Positions 1-8,444 of a stretch of 33,080 bases of DNA are shown here, in pieces. The stretch comes from a virus. The notes under the pieces were generated by a model. That model was not told where the DNA came from. It saw only the letters and a list, made by a program, of their open reading frames with translations, and did no database searches. The DNA lies in IMG/VR virus record IMGVR_UViG_3300037042_001751, positions 1-33,080 of that record, one strand, 5' to 3'. The translations under genes and the position numbers were made by a program. The number at the start of each line of letters is the position of its first letter. Within the stretch, counting starts at the first letter, position 1.

Positions 1-124
1 GATTTTATGTAAGGTGTCACAATGACAACTATCAATCAATTAAGTGCGCTTGATTCGGTTTCTGCCGGTGACCAAGTGCCAGTATTCAGCACAAACAACC
101 CTGACACTAGACGCGTTCCTATGT
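1..124. repeat. Terminal redundancy, left copy
   Basis: Positions 1-124 match 32957-33080 except at two adjacent bases (100-101 are CC, the other copy has GG). Positions 1-12 are the last three codons and stop of the gp4-like gene whose body lies at 32492-32968, so the two ends join without loss into a circular map of about 32,956 bp. Inference: circular assembly of a circularly permuted, headful-packaged genome rather than a biological direct terminal repeat. Confidence 0.9.
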
Positions 125-477
125 CTGTTTTGCAGGCATTTTGCCAAGAAGGTATCACGGCAAATGATGACAAAATCACTCAGTACGTATCACCGTCTGC
201 GACTGGATTTTCAGTTCAAGTAAACAATGCTTCATCTAGTGTTTTCCTGCTTCTCACGCCAACCGGAGCATTTTCCGCTGGCACGCTTGTTTTGCCCGTG
301 CAGGCAAATTGCATTGACCGGCAGGAAATTTTAGTTTTTACGACACAGGCCGTTTCGACGCTGACGGTAAATGGCAATGGCTCAACCGTACTCGGTGCGC
401 CGACAACTCTGGCAGCAAACGGGTTTTTCCGTCTGCGTTTCGACAACGTGAACAAAATTTGGTATCGAGTAGGTTAA
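22..477 (+). CDS. Small podovirus virion-associated protein (unknown role)
   Basis: The 151-residue protein begins MTTINQLSALDSVSAGDQ and has a short N-terminal segment followed by a beta-rich C-terminal domain (about residues 55-151) ending in a Phe-Arg-Phe-Asp run and WYRVG. From memory, this N-terminus and domain recur in many P22-like and related podophages beside the tail-adaptor gene, so a structural role at the neck or tail is likely, but no function is assigned. The start codon follows the gp4-like stop by 9 nt with an AAGGTG ribosome-binding site. Codon 27 is Pro (CCT) here but Gly (GGT) in the terminal copy at 32978; the Asn-Gly-Asp form is the one I recall in relatives. There are no membrane segments. 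The gene is first in a tightly packed structural run. Confidence 0.75.
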   Translation: MTTINQLSALDSVSAGDQVPVFSTNNPDTRRVPMSVLQAFCQEGITANDDKITQYVSPSATGFSVQVNNASSSVFLLLTPTGAFSAGTLVLPVQANCIDRQEILVFTTQAVSTLTVNGNGSTVLGAPTTLAANGFFRLRFDNVNKIWYRVG

Positions 478-487
478 AGGGTAAATC

Positions 488-2671
488 ATGACAGACATTA
501 TCAAAAGCGAAAATAACGTTCCCCGCAGAAATCGGGACATGAACGACGGAACTTATGCCGAAGTTGTGAGCGCTGTGTCGAGCAACATAACAGACAAATT
601 CAGGGAGACTTTTGAATCCTGGCCAAGCGCGTCATGGGATGAAAAGATTAGTTCTGGCGATATCGTCACGGTCGATGGAAACGCAGTTGGCGCAAGTTAC
701 TTGGTAATTTCCTCCGACCCTTTGTCTGCTGGAACAGAAACTTGTGTCGATACTGTTGACACTTTCAGGATGCCTGTCGAGCTGGCTGTCGGCGCTCACT
801 TGTCTCAAGCGGCGTGGGGTCAAGACAATTCAATCGAGCTGATTGACATTGACACAATCCCCGACGTTCCTGATCTTGAAATTGCCTCTATCACTCAGAC
901 TACGACAACCTTGACCGTTACTACTGTGCTGCCGCACAATCTTGCAGCGGGCAAGCGAATTGGTATTAGAGGATGTTCTAACCCAGTCGTTAATTATCCA
1001 TCAATCGTAGTCGCATCTGTATTAAGCCCGAATCAGTTCACGGTAACAGGCGGACCTAACGCAACAATTCCAAGCCAGACCGTCACAGACCCGGTCGGTG
1101 CAAAGGGTTTCGTGTATTTCCGACCTGCGCTTTCTGGCAGCAGAAACGGCACTTCTATGCACTTTGAATCGCCATCTGCGGTTTTGGGATTTTTCTACGC
1201 TCGTGCGTCTGCTGGAGATTCTTTGCCTTTTGTATCCGGCGCAGGAAATTCGCTCATTGCGCGTCAGGCAACCACTATTGCAACAAACGCTTCTTCGTCA
1301 ATAATCGCTGCATCGCCTTACACCTACGCTTTCACAGCATCCAATGAATACAAATTGTCGCTGATGGCTGATCGTTTGCAATGGTCGGACACATCAATAG
1401 ATTCATTGGCGCAAAGTACAAGCCGAGTTTTGAGAACTCAGGTTGTACCGAATCCCGAAAAATCATACAAGCTGCGGTTGAAGTCACGGTCTGAGCCGTC
1501 ACTAACTGTACCATCAGCGCAGATTGTGTCCGTCAGCAAAGCTGGAACCACAACTGCAACAGTAACAACAAACGTTCCCCACAATTTGGTCACTGGTGAT
1601 TTGATTGTTGGATACGGGGTCAGGGACGTTGGCACAGGCTTTTATCCTGCACTGAGTACGCCTGCCGCTGTCACTGTCACTGCTGCAAATGAGTTCACTG
1701 TCGTGTGGGGAACCGCTGCGACAAATACGAGCTTTGGCGGGTACATTAGCAACGTAAATGCAGCTTGCCCGCAACCCGGCGCACTTACAACGTCAATTGT
1801 AAATGCACAGAAAACAACTCTCTCTGACGGTCAGCATCAAATTGTGCTTACTGGCACAGCAAACTGGGCGGGCGTTTCCATTGGCGATTACGTGAACGTT
1901 CTCGGATGTAGAGATATTTCAGTGGGCGCAACTATCGGCATTGACGGCGCTTGGAAGGTCGCAAACATTTCAACAACGGCTCTTACACTTGTGAACATTG
2001 CAGGTTACTCTCCAACTGTTGTAGATTTTGCAGCTGTCGACTGTGGCGGCGGCGTAATCAAGCGCACAGATTTGCGAATCAGCTACGTTCGCATTTTTGA
2101 CTTTGAGCGTCAGCGTGTTGAGCTTCTACCAAGACCGCTTGGTGATATCAGTGCGTCAGTTCCTGTCGTTATTCAAGGCGGCGCTTCTAGTATTACTGGA
2201 ACAGTTGCCGGTGTTGTCGCACACGATGTTGCTGTGACTGGTAACCCGAACAGGATTGCAGGCCGCGCGGTTACTGCTAACTATACTGGTGTTCAAGGTG
2301 GCGACACAGCGGACGTTATCACAACCACCGTTGGTGCACAGATTAGCAAGCCTTACGCAATTCCAGAAGCAGGCTTTAACGCTTCCTTGGCATTGACAAC
2401 TACAACCGCAGTTGCGATTGCAGCAGCAGCAGGAGCGGGCATTAAACGGCATCTGACAGCATTGCAAGCAATCAATACTGGTGCTGCTGTTACAGAATTG
2501 ATTATTCTTGATGGAGCCACTGAGCGCTGGAGATTCACTTTGCCGGTGAACGACCCTGTTCTGATTCAGTTCCCGACTGAAATCACAGCGACTGCAAACA
2601 CGGCACTTAACGCTAACCTGTCTGTGGCTGGAACTGTTCGCGCAAACTTCCAAGGTTACACCGCACCGTAA
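488..2671 (+). CDS. Large modular virion protein, probable tail or neck component
   Basis: A 727-residue beta-rich protein rich in Thr, Val and Ala. Three related modules are visible at about residues 132-196, 343-410 and 436-504. The first two share a Thr-rich strand, a Pro-His-Asn-Leu motif, a Gly-Asp/Lys turn and a closing Asn-x-Phe-Thr-Val strand. The C-terminal domain (about 630-727) has the form Gly-Ile-Lys-Arg-His, Asn-Thr-Gly-Ala, Trp-Arg-Phe and ends near Gly-Tyr; I recall this sandwich-like domain at the ends of other phage surface proteins. No catalytic motif or coiled coil is seen. It lies between the 151-residue virion protein and small genes leading to the gp10-like stabiliser, where P22 would carry tail genes; no gp26-type needle is recognisable, so this protein might take over some of that role (inference). 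Confidence 0.65.
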   Translation: MTDIIKSENNVPRRNRDMNDGTYAEVVSAVSSNITDKFRETFESWPSASWDEKISSGDIVTVDGNAVGASYLVISSDPLSAGTETCVDTVDTFRMPVELAVGAHLSQAAWGQDNSIELIDIDTIPDVPDLEIASITQTTTTLTVTTVLPHNLAAGKRIGIRGCSNPVVNYPSIVVASVLSPNQFTVTGGPNATIPSQTVTDPVGAKGFVYFRPALSGSRNGTSMHFESPSAVLGFFYARASAGDSLPFVSGAGNSLIARQATTIATNASSSIIAASPYTYAFTASNEYKLSLMADRLQWSDTSIDSLAQSTSRVLRTQVVPNPEKSYKLRLKSRSEPSLTVPSAQIVSVSKAGTTTATVTTNVPHNLVTGDLIVGYGVRDVGTGFYPALSTPAAVTVTAANEFTVVWGTAATNTSFGGYISNVNAACPQPGALTTSIVNAQKTTLSDGQHQIVLTGTANWAGVSIGDYVNVLGCRDISVGATIGIDGAWKVANISTTALTLVNIAGYSPTVVDFAAVDCGGGVIKRTDLRISYVRIFDFERQRVELLPRPLGDISASVPVVIQGGASSITGTVAGVVAHDVAVTGNPNRIAGRAVTANYTGVQGGDTADVITTTVGAQISKPYAIPEAGFNASLALTTTTAVAIAAAAGAGIKRHLTALQAINTGAAVTELIILDGATERWRFTLPVNDPVLIQFPTEITATANTALNANLSVAGTVRANFQGYTAP

Positions 2672-2868
2672 TGAAAGAAGATATGAAAACTCAAATTATT
2701 GTTCACAGTATTTTTCGATCAAACGGCTGTGCTTTTGCAAACGTTACCGTTATCAAAGACGCTGACACTCGCACAGGAACCTACAAAATCGAACGGAAGG
2801 ACGACGAAGAGTTGCCTGCCGAAGATGATGTAATCCAGCAGGTGAAAGCTATCTACGGCATCGAATGA
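2671..2868 (+). CDS. Small protein of unknown function
   Basis: A 65-residue protein whose ATG shares one base with the previous stop (TAATG) and whose own stop overlaps the next ATG (ATGA), so all three genes are translationally coupled. A second in-frame ATG at 2683 (MKTQIIVHS) is an alternative start. The sequence looks like a small beta-strand fold followed by an acidic tail (Asp-Asp-Glu-Glu) and a short helix. I do not recognise the family. Its place within the virion operon suggests a small structural or assembly factor, but nothing in the sequence proves it. Confidence 0.7.
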   Translation: MKEDMKTQIIVHSIFRSNGCAFANVTVIKDADTRTGTYKIERKDDEELPAEDDVIQQVKAIYGIE

Positions 2869-3146
2869 AAAAAGATTCTCGCCTAGAAAAAGTCGGTGTC
2901 GCTGGGTTTAACAAGCCCAAGCGCACACCGTCGCACCCGACAAAATCGCATGTTGTTGTTGCCAAGGAAGGCGACAAAATCAAAACAATTCGATTCGGTC
3001 AGCAGGGGGTTTCTGGTTCTCCAAAGCGTGAAGGAGAATCGGAGGCCGATAAGACTAGGCGGGAATCATTCAAGGCCAGACACGCAAAAAATATCGCCAA
3101 GGGCAAAATGTCTGCGGCTTGGTGGAGTAACCGCTCGAAGTGGTAA
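2865..3146 (+). CDS. Small basic protein of a common phage family
   Basis: A 93-residue, strongly basic protein. Its C-terminus (ARHAKNIAKGKMSAAWWSNR) closely resembles a short Lys/Ala/Trp ending that I recall from small proteins of many podophages near the portal, neck or stabiliser genes. The N-terminal half is Lys/Pro-rich and probably disordered. It overlaps the preceding gene by four bases (ATGA). Function is unknown; the positive charge would fit contact with packaged DNA or an acidic partner, which is inference. Another frame is open over the same bases, but the family-like C-terminus and the coupled start identify this frame as coding. Confidence 0.75.
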   Translation: MKKDSRLEKVGVAGFNKPKRTPSHPTKSHVVVAKEGDKIKTIRFGQQGVSGSPKREGESEADKTRRESFKARHAKNIAKGKMSAAWWSNRSKW

Positions 3147-3166
3147 ACAATGTCAAGTGGTAAATT

Positions 3167-4567
3167 ATGCAAATTCCAATAGTTCAGGGCATATACACTG
3201 ACAGCAAACCTGATTTTCGCACTTCATATCCGCGCAATCTGGTTCCTGTCCCAAAGTCAAACGGTATCAGTGAGGGCTATTTACGCCCCGCTGATGGCAT
3301 TGTGCAGCTCGGTACTGGTGTCGGTGTTGATCGTGGTGGCATGGAGTGGAACGGCGTTTGCTATCGAGTAATGGGCACAAAGCTGGTTAGCATCGACTCG
3401 CTTGGGGCTTCGACTATCCTGGGCGATGTTGGCGGGGCAGGACAAGTCACGTTTGATTACTCATTCGACAGGCTTGCGGTTGCCTCTGGTGGCAATCTTT
3501 ACTACTACGATGGAACGACATTCACGCAAGTTACCGACCCAGATATCGGAACCGTGGTTGATTTGGTTTGGGTCGATGGTTATTTTATGACCACTGATGG
3601 TGAGTTCTTGATCGTCACTGAGTTGAATAACCCACTTGCAGTGAACCCGCTAAAATACGGCAGCGCAGAAGCCGACCCAGATCCGGTTGTCGCGTTGTTG
3701 AAAGTGCGAAATGAAGTCTATGCACTGAACCGTCACACAATCGAAGTTTTCGATAACGTGGGCGGTGAGTTGTTTCCATTCAGTCGCATTGATGGAGCGC
3801 AAATTCAACGTGGCGCAATTGGCACAAATACTTGTTGCGTGTATCTCGATGCGATTGCGTTCATGGGTAGTGGGCGGAATGAATCTGTTTCTATTTGGCT
3901 TGGAGCCAACGGTCAAAGCATGAAATTGTCGAGCCGTGAAATCGACGAAATCCTGTCAGAGTACACAGAAGCGCAATTGTCCACGGCAGTTATGGAAGCG
4001 GTTTCGTACAAGTCGCATAATTTCCTGTACATCCATTTGCCAAACCGCACGATTGTTTATGACGGTGGAGCATCGAAGGAGTTGGGCGTACCGGTATGGT
4101 TTGTTCTTACTAGCGGTGTCGGATCCACCGGGCAATATAGAGCACGTAACTTCGTGTGGTGCTACAACAAGTGGCTAGTTGGTGACCCGACTAGCACAAG
4201 CCACGGATACATCGATTCGACTATCTCGACGCATTACGGAAATGCCGTGGCGTGGGAGTTTGGCACCCAGATCATTTACAACGAAAGCCGAGGAGCAATC
4301 CTTCATTCGCTTGAATTGGTCAGTCTTACGGGCCGTGTTGCAATTGGAGCAGAGCCGCAAATAAGCACTTCATATTCTATTGATGGGATAACGTACAGCC
4401 AAGAGAGATTCGCAAAAGTAGGCGCGTCAGGAAATACGACAAAGCGCATTGTCTGGCTGCAACAAGGAAGCATGAGAAATTGGCGCATACAGCGCTTCAA
4501 AGGTACAAGTGATGCCCACATATCAATGGCACGCTTGGAAGCCGTCATAGAGCCGCTAAATGTCTAG
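3167..4567 (+). CDS. P22 gp10-like packaged DNA stabilization (tail hub) protein
   Basis: The 466-residue protein starts MQIPIVQGIYTDSKPDFRTS and continues with YPRNLVPVPK and a Gly-Tyr-Leu-Arg-Pro segment, the hallmark N-terminus of the gp10 family (Phage_stabilise). In P22, gp10 forms the hexameric tail hub that closes the portal channel after packaging, together with gp4. The length is close to the P22 protein (about 470 residues). The middle is made of repeated beta segments with Gly-Asn-Leu-Tyr-Tyr-Tyr-Asp and Tyr-Phe-Met-Thr-Thr-Asp-Gly turns, consistent with its known beta-rich fold. The gene overlaps the next by 8 bp. Its separation from the gp4-like gene by about five open reading frames is one reason to think extra neck components are present. 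Confidence 0.93.
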   Translation: MQIPIVQGIYTDSKPDFRTSYPRNLVPVPKSNGISEGYLRPADGIVQLGTGVGVDRGGMEWNGVCYRVMGTKLVSIDSLGASTILGDVGGAGQVTFDYSFDRLAVASGGNLYYYDGTTFTQVTDPDIGTVVDLVWVDGYFMTTDGEFLIVTELNNPLAVNPLKYGSAEADPDPVVALLKVRNEVYALNRHTIEVFDNVGGELFPFSRIDGAQIQRGAIGTNTCCVYLDAIAFMGSGRNESVSIWLGANGQSMKLSSREIDEILSEYTEAQLSTAVMEAVSYKSHNFLYIHLPNRTIVYDGGASKELGVPVWFVLTSGVGSTGQYRARNFVWCYNKWLVGDPTSTSHGYIDSTISTHYGNAVAWEFGTQIIYNESRGAILHSLELVSLTGRVAIGAEPQISTSYSIDGITYSQERFAKVGASGNTTKRIVWLQQGSMRNWRIQRFKGTSDAHISMARLEAVIEPLNV

Positions 4568-5747
4568 AAAACGACCACTCACACGAAATCAGTTAGCCGA
4601 ATTCCTGCCGAACCATGAAGCTATCAAGGCGTTCGAGCGCATCATGGATGAGGTCTATGATCTTTTGCCAACCGATGTAATTGCAATCAATCAAGCGATT
4701 AACGACCTTGCGTTGTCGCTTGGCTACGCTGACGCTAAGGCAGAGATTGAATCGGGCAATTCTCGCCAGTTTGATTACATAGACTTTCCACAGATTGCGC
4801 CTGTTGCGCCTGCTGCACGGCGCCTGTATTACGACGATGGCGACGGCACTTTGATGCTCACGCTAAAGGGCGGAAACTCTACTTTGCCGATTGGCCAAAG
4901 CGAATTTGAACTTTGCTTTAACGGAGCAGCCACGGCAATGGCTCGTGGGACTGTTGTGCAAATTACTGGCGCCCAAGGCAATCGCATCAAGATTGACAGA
5001 GCCAGGGCAGATGCAGAAGCTACGTCAAACCATACGTTCGGATTTGTTGATGAATCCATTGCGTCGGGTGCCGAGGGTTTTGTTCTTAATTCCGGCTTGA
5101 TTCGGAAATTGAACACAATCACCGATTCAGAAGGAAACGCACTCACACAGGGGGACACGCTTTACCTGTCCACTTCTGTGTCTGGAGGTTATACCCGTGT
5201 TAAACCTGTTGCACCAAATCATCTTGTTATTGTTGGATTTGTTGTCCGTGTACATGCAAGTGTAGGCGAGATATTCGTCAAGGTTGATAATGGCTACGAG
5301 ATAGACGAACTGCACAATGTTTATGCCCCCTCCCCTGCTAATGGCAATACGCTGATTTACAACAGCACCACAAGCCGTTGGGAAGCGAACAGCCACATTG
5401 CGTCAGGCACATATACGCCGACCCTTACAAACGTTACAAACGTGGCTGCAAGTACGGCGGCAGTGTGCCAATGGTTAAGAGTAGGAACAACAGTCACAGT
5501 GAGCGGCACAGTTCAAATTGACCCGACAGCGGCAGGCAATGCCGTTTTGAATATGTCATTGCCGGTGGCAAGTAATTTCACTGCTGCAACGCAGGCCGGT
5601 GGCACATTCAGCACAACCACTGCGGGGCAATCAGATAACGGAAGCATAATTGCAAATTCGACTTCTGATGTGTTTGAATTTAGGCTTAATGCGGTTAATA
5701 TCGCAAATGCGACATACGCATTTTCAGCCACTTATAGGGTTCTCTGA
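4560..5747 (+). CDS. Virion protein with C-terminal host-contact-like domain
   Basis: A 395-residue protein. Residues 1-70 are helical and charged. Residues 75-255 form a beta-rich region with a Gly-Thr-Val-Val-Gln-Ile-Thr-Gly segment, like proteins that sheathe a fibre or neck. Residues 285-395 form a sandwich-like domain opening GTYTPTLTNVTNV and closing ATYRVL, a C-terminal module I recall at the ends of many phage tail and fibre proteins. No enzyme motif is visible. It begins inside the end of the gp10-like gene and its TGA shares a base with the next ATG (TGATG), so the three are co-translated. A tail or neck accessory protein attached through its N-terminal helices is the likeliest role; direct receptor contact is possible but unproven. 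Confidence 0.65.
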   Translation: MSRKRPLTRNQLAEFLPNHEAIKAFERIMDEVYDLLPTDVIAINQAINDLALSLGYADAKAEIESGNSRQFDYIDFPQIAPVAPAARRLYYDDGDGTLMLTLKGGNSTLPIGQSEFELCFNGAATAMARGTVVQITGAQGNRIKIDRARADAEATSNHTFGFVDESIASGAEGFVLNSGLIRKLNTITDSEGNALTQGDTLYLSTSVSGGYTRVKPVAPNHLVIVGFVVRVHASVGEIFVKVDNGYEIDELHNVYAPSPANGNTLIYNSTTSRWEANSHIASGTYTPTLTNVTNVAASTAAVCQWLRVGTTVTVSGTVQIDPTAAGNAVLNMSLPVASNFTAATQAGGTFSTTTAGQSDNGSIIANSTSDVFEFRLNAVNIANATYAFSATYRVL

Positions 5748-6082
5748 TGGCGATCACTGTAAAAAACATCATTCCGAGAAAGTTTGCAGAGTCCGTACAA
5801 ACGGCGCAATACACGGCAACAGACTGTAAAACGGTGATCGACAAATTTACCGTTACAAACAACAGCGCGGCAACGCAAACAATTAGCACAAATTTAGTTC
5901 CGAATGGCGGTACAGCGGCAACATCCAATAGAGTAATAAACACTCGCTCGATTGCTGCCGGTGAATGTTATCTGTGCCCTGAGCTAATCGGGCAAGTCAT
6001 CGAGGATGGTGGATTTATTTCTACAATTGCGAGTGCTGCATCTGCATTGACTATTAGCGCGGCAGGGCGTGAGATAACATGA
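5747..6082 (+). CDS. Small beta-rich virion protein
   Basis: A 111-residue protein starting MAITVKNIIPRKFAESVQTA and containing CYLCPELIGQVIEDGGFIST, a segment I recall from small structural proteins near tail genes in several unrelated phages. The predicted fold is a compact beta sandwich without membrane or catalytic features; three cysteines are present. The start is set by a TGATG junction with the previous gene, and its end overlaps the next gene by 4 bp. A decoration, neck or fibre-base subunit is plausible. The role is inferred from context only. Confidence 0.65.
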   Translation: MAITVKNIIPRKFAESVQTAQYTATDCKTVIDKFTVTNNSAATQTISTNLVPNGGTAATSNRVINTRSIAAGECYLCPELIGQVIEDGGFISTIASAASALTISAAGREIT

Positions 6083-6432
6083 ACGATAACATTTGGGCGG
6101 TTATTGTCGATCATCTTATTAAATATGAAATTCCATTTTCAAATGAGGCGCGAGAAGTAATAGAAAAATCGTGCGACATTGTGCCATTTGATGGCGGTGC
6201 GTTCATTGCATACGGCAATGAGTTTGATTTGTTCGTAATCCCAGAAAAGCGCGGGAAATGGAATATCAAACATGAGATTAAAAAATATCTTTCTGGCATG
6301 AAGGAAAAGCACGAAAGTATTTTGGTGCGGATTAACGAAAAAAATACTCGCTCATTGCGGCTGGCTAGATTTTTCGGATTCATAGAAACTGGCCGTGAAG
6401 ATGGCGATGTTATTAGATTGGAGTTGAAATAA
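6079..6432 (+). CDS. GNAT-fold-like protein preceding the ejection genes
   Basis: A 117-residue protein whose C-terminal half carries the NTRSLRLARFFGFIETG segment, the pattern of the last strand and helix of GNAT acetyltransferases (Asn-x-x-Ser-x-x-Leu-Ala-x-x-x-Gly-Phe). The protein is shorter than a full GNAT domain and the acetyl-CoA loop is not clear, so catalytic activity is doubtful. Small GNAT-like proteins are known immediately before internal virion proteins in podophages such as T7 (gp13), where they assist virion assembly. ATGA overlaps on both sides tie it to its neighbours, so a role in assembling the ejection proteins is a fair inference. Confidence 0.65.
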   Translation: MNDNIWAVIVDHLIKYEIPFSNEAREVIEKSCDIVPFDGGAFIAYGNEFDLFVIPEKRGKWNIKHEIKKYLSGMKEKHESILVRINEKNTRSLRLARFFGFIETGREDGDVIRLELK

Positions 6433-7067
6433 TGAGTGGCGTTGTCAATTCAGTTGCAAAAGTTGTTGGTACGTTTACAGGTGCAACACAACAGGCTGAA
6501 GCAGCAGAAAAAGCGGCAGGCGTTCAATCTCAAATGGCGTCAGAGGGTATAGCAGAGCAGCGCAGGCAGTTTGATGCGTTAGTCGATCTAATGAAGCCTT
6601 ACGTCGGCGCTGGGGCTGGAGCGGTTGGACAGCAGCAGGCATTGTTGGGGCTTGGCGGGGCAGAAGCGCAGCAGCAGGCTATTTCTCAAATTGAAAAATC
6701 CCCATTCTTTCAATCAATGGCGCAGCAAGGTGAAAATGCAATTCTTCAGCAGGCTTCTGCCACTGGCGGTCTGCGCGGTGGAAATATTCAAGGAGCATTG
6801 GCGCAATTTAGACCAGGATTGCTTAATCAAATGGTGCAACAACAATTTGCCAACCTTGGAGGATTGACTCAAATAGGTCAAGCATCCGCAGCGGGTCAGG
6901 CTGCCCAAGGTATGCAATCCGCTGGCGCTGTTGGCGATCTATTGGGACAAATTGGTGCTGCACAGGCTGGTGGAATCATGGCTAAAGGCGGTTTAACAAG
7001 GCAAGTGTTTAACGATATGATGCAAATTGCAGGAACGGCCATTAGCGCCAAAAAAGCCGGATTTTAA
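6432..7067 (+). CDS. P22 gp7-like DNA ejection protein
   Basis: A 211-residue Ala/Gln/Gly-rich protein. It carries DALVDLMKPYVGAGAGAVGQ, a run of LLGLGG, an SPFFQSM segment, QQGENAILQQASATGG, and a Leu-Arg-Gly-Gly-Asn motif, matching the gp7 family of DNA transfer proteins as I know it. In P22, gp7 is packaged in the capsid and expelled with gp16 and gp20 to build the conduit that carries DNA across the envelope. The length matches P22 gp7 (about 229 including its removed N-terminal region). It is the first of three ejection genes in the P22 order 7-20-16. The start is defined by its shared base with the previous stop (TAATG). Confidence 0.9.
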   Translation: MSGVVNSVAKVVGTFTGATQQAEAAEKAAGVQSQMASEGIAEQRRQFDALVDLMKPYVGAGAGAVGQQQALLGLGGAEAQQQAISQIEKSPFFQSMAQQGENAILQQASATGGLRGGNIQGALAQFRPGLLNQMVQQQFANLGGLTQIGQASAAGQAAQGMQSAGAVGDLLGQIGAAQAGGIMAKGGLTRQVFNDMMQIAGTAISAKKAGF

Positions 7068-7076
7068 GGAAATAAA

Positions 7077-8444
7077 ATGCAACCTATCAATTATCTTCCG
7101 CAACAACAGCCAGACTTTGCAGCTCGTTTTCTTTCTGGCCTTCAGGCCGGCGCAGCACTTGGTCAATTGCAGCAGCAACAACAAGAGCGAGAAAAAGCTC
7201 AGAAAATGCAAGAGCAGTACGCAATTGATTTAGAAAAAGTCACAAAAAACCCCACAGCGCAGTCTTTTGGAGAACTGGCTCTGAAATATCCCGGGCAAAG
7301 AGAAGCTATTCTTGCGTCCGGTAAGTACGTTACAGAAGCGCAGCAGAATACGCTTTTCGGTGATGCGGCAAAGATTTACAACGCACTCAACACCGGCAAA
7401 CCTGACGCTGCATTGTCATACGCAACCCAGAAGCGTGACGCATTGAAAAACTCAGGGAGAGACTTCTCGGATTATGAGGAGGTCATTTCTGCGATCAATA
7501 CGAACCCAGAGGCTGCAAAATCTGCGGTTGGTATTATCGGCGCATCGCTCGACCCTAAAAAATGGCTAGAGATTCACAAGGCACCGTCTGAAATTTCCGA
7601 AGCTCAAGGAAAGGCGCAAAAGGCGCTAGCAGAAGGTAAATTTGCAGAACAATTGCAAGTTGCAGGCATTAACGAAAAAACATGGAATGTTAAAAATCTG
7701 CAAAGCCAGATTAACGACAGGTCTGCCCGTTTGAATCTTGATAGGCAAGCAACTGCTGCAACAGTGGCAGAGAAAATGTCGTCTATCGAAAAGAATCTTA
7801 ACGACATTCCGACAGATACTAGAAAACTGATAAATGAGGCAGCAGTAACTGCAGCCACATCGAAACAGGCCGCAAACCAGTTTAATGACTTGGCAAATAA
7901 ACTTGACGCCGAGGGCGGTGGTTATGGTGCGTTTTCTGGTGCAACTGACTTTGTGAAAAGGGTTGGCGGTTTTGAGGGCGGCATGACGCAGTTGCGGCAA
8001 GAGTATGTCCGTCTTAGGAATACTGCTGCGGTTAAATCACTGCCGGCCGGCGCAGCATCGGATAAAGATATTGCAATGGCACTTGAAGGCTTCCCGTCAA
8101 AGAATGCTTCTGCCACTGACTTGTCATCATTCCTTCGTGGTGTCGCAAAATTGCAAGACCTAGATGCTTCTGTTTCAAATGCTAAAACTGATTGGCTTGC
8201 TCAGAACAACGGCGTTTTGACTAGGGCAAAAGGTGCGTTTATTGCAGGTGATTATTCTGCAAAGCCGGGCGAATCGTTTAATGACTTTTCGCAACGTATT
8301 GCTGCTGACGTTTCCAAGCGTTATTCAAAAGGCGGTCAGAGTTCGCTAGTCGAGCAGATTCCGACCGAGCGAAGCCCTGCGCCAATGGCGGCGCAGCAGA
8401 ATATCAGGTCGCAAGCGGACGCTATTTTGCGTGGGGGTCGATAA
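7077..8444 (+). CDS. P22 gp20-like DNA ejection protein
   Basis: A 455-residue, mostly helical protein, close to P22 gp20 in length (471). It begins with a Pro/Gln-rich segment and a Gly-Ala-Ala-Leu-Gly stretch, followed by a Gln-rich helix (QLQQQQQEREKAQKMQEQ) and long amphipathic helices. Identity rests on composition, length and position between gp7-like and gp16-like genes. In P22, gp20 helps form the trans-envelope ejection conduit and is expelled from the virion. An AAGGAAATAAA ribosome-binding region lies just before the ATG; the stop shares one base with the start of the next gene. Confidence 0.85.
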   Translation: MQPINYLPQQQPDFAARFLSGLQAGAALGQLQQQQQEREKAQKMQEQYAIDLEKVTKNPTAQSFGELALKYPGQREAILASGKYVTEAQQNTLFGDAAKIYNALNTGKPDAALSYATQKRDALKNSGRDFSDYEEVISAINTNPEAAKSAVGIIGASLDPKKWLEIHKAPSEISEAQGKAQKALAEGKFAEQLQVAGINEKTWNVKNLQSQINDRSARLNLDRQATAATVAEKMSSIEKNLNDIPTDTRKLINEAAVTAATSKQAANQFNDLANKLDAEGGGYGAFSGATDFVKRVGGFEGGMTQLRQEYVRLRNTAAVKSLPAGAASDKDIAMALEGFPSKNASATDLSSFLRGVAKLQDLDASVSNAKTDWLAQNNGVLTRAKGAFIAGDYSAKPGESFNDFSQRIAADVSKRYSKGGQSSLVEQIPTERSPAPMAAQQNIRSQADAILRGGR

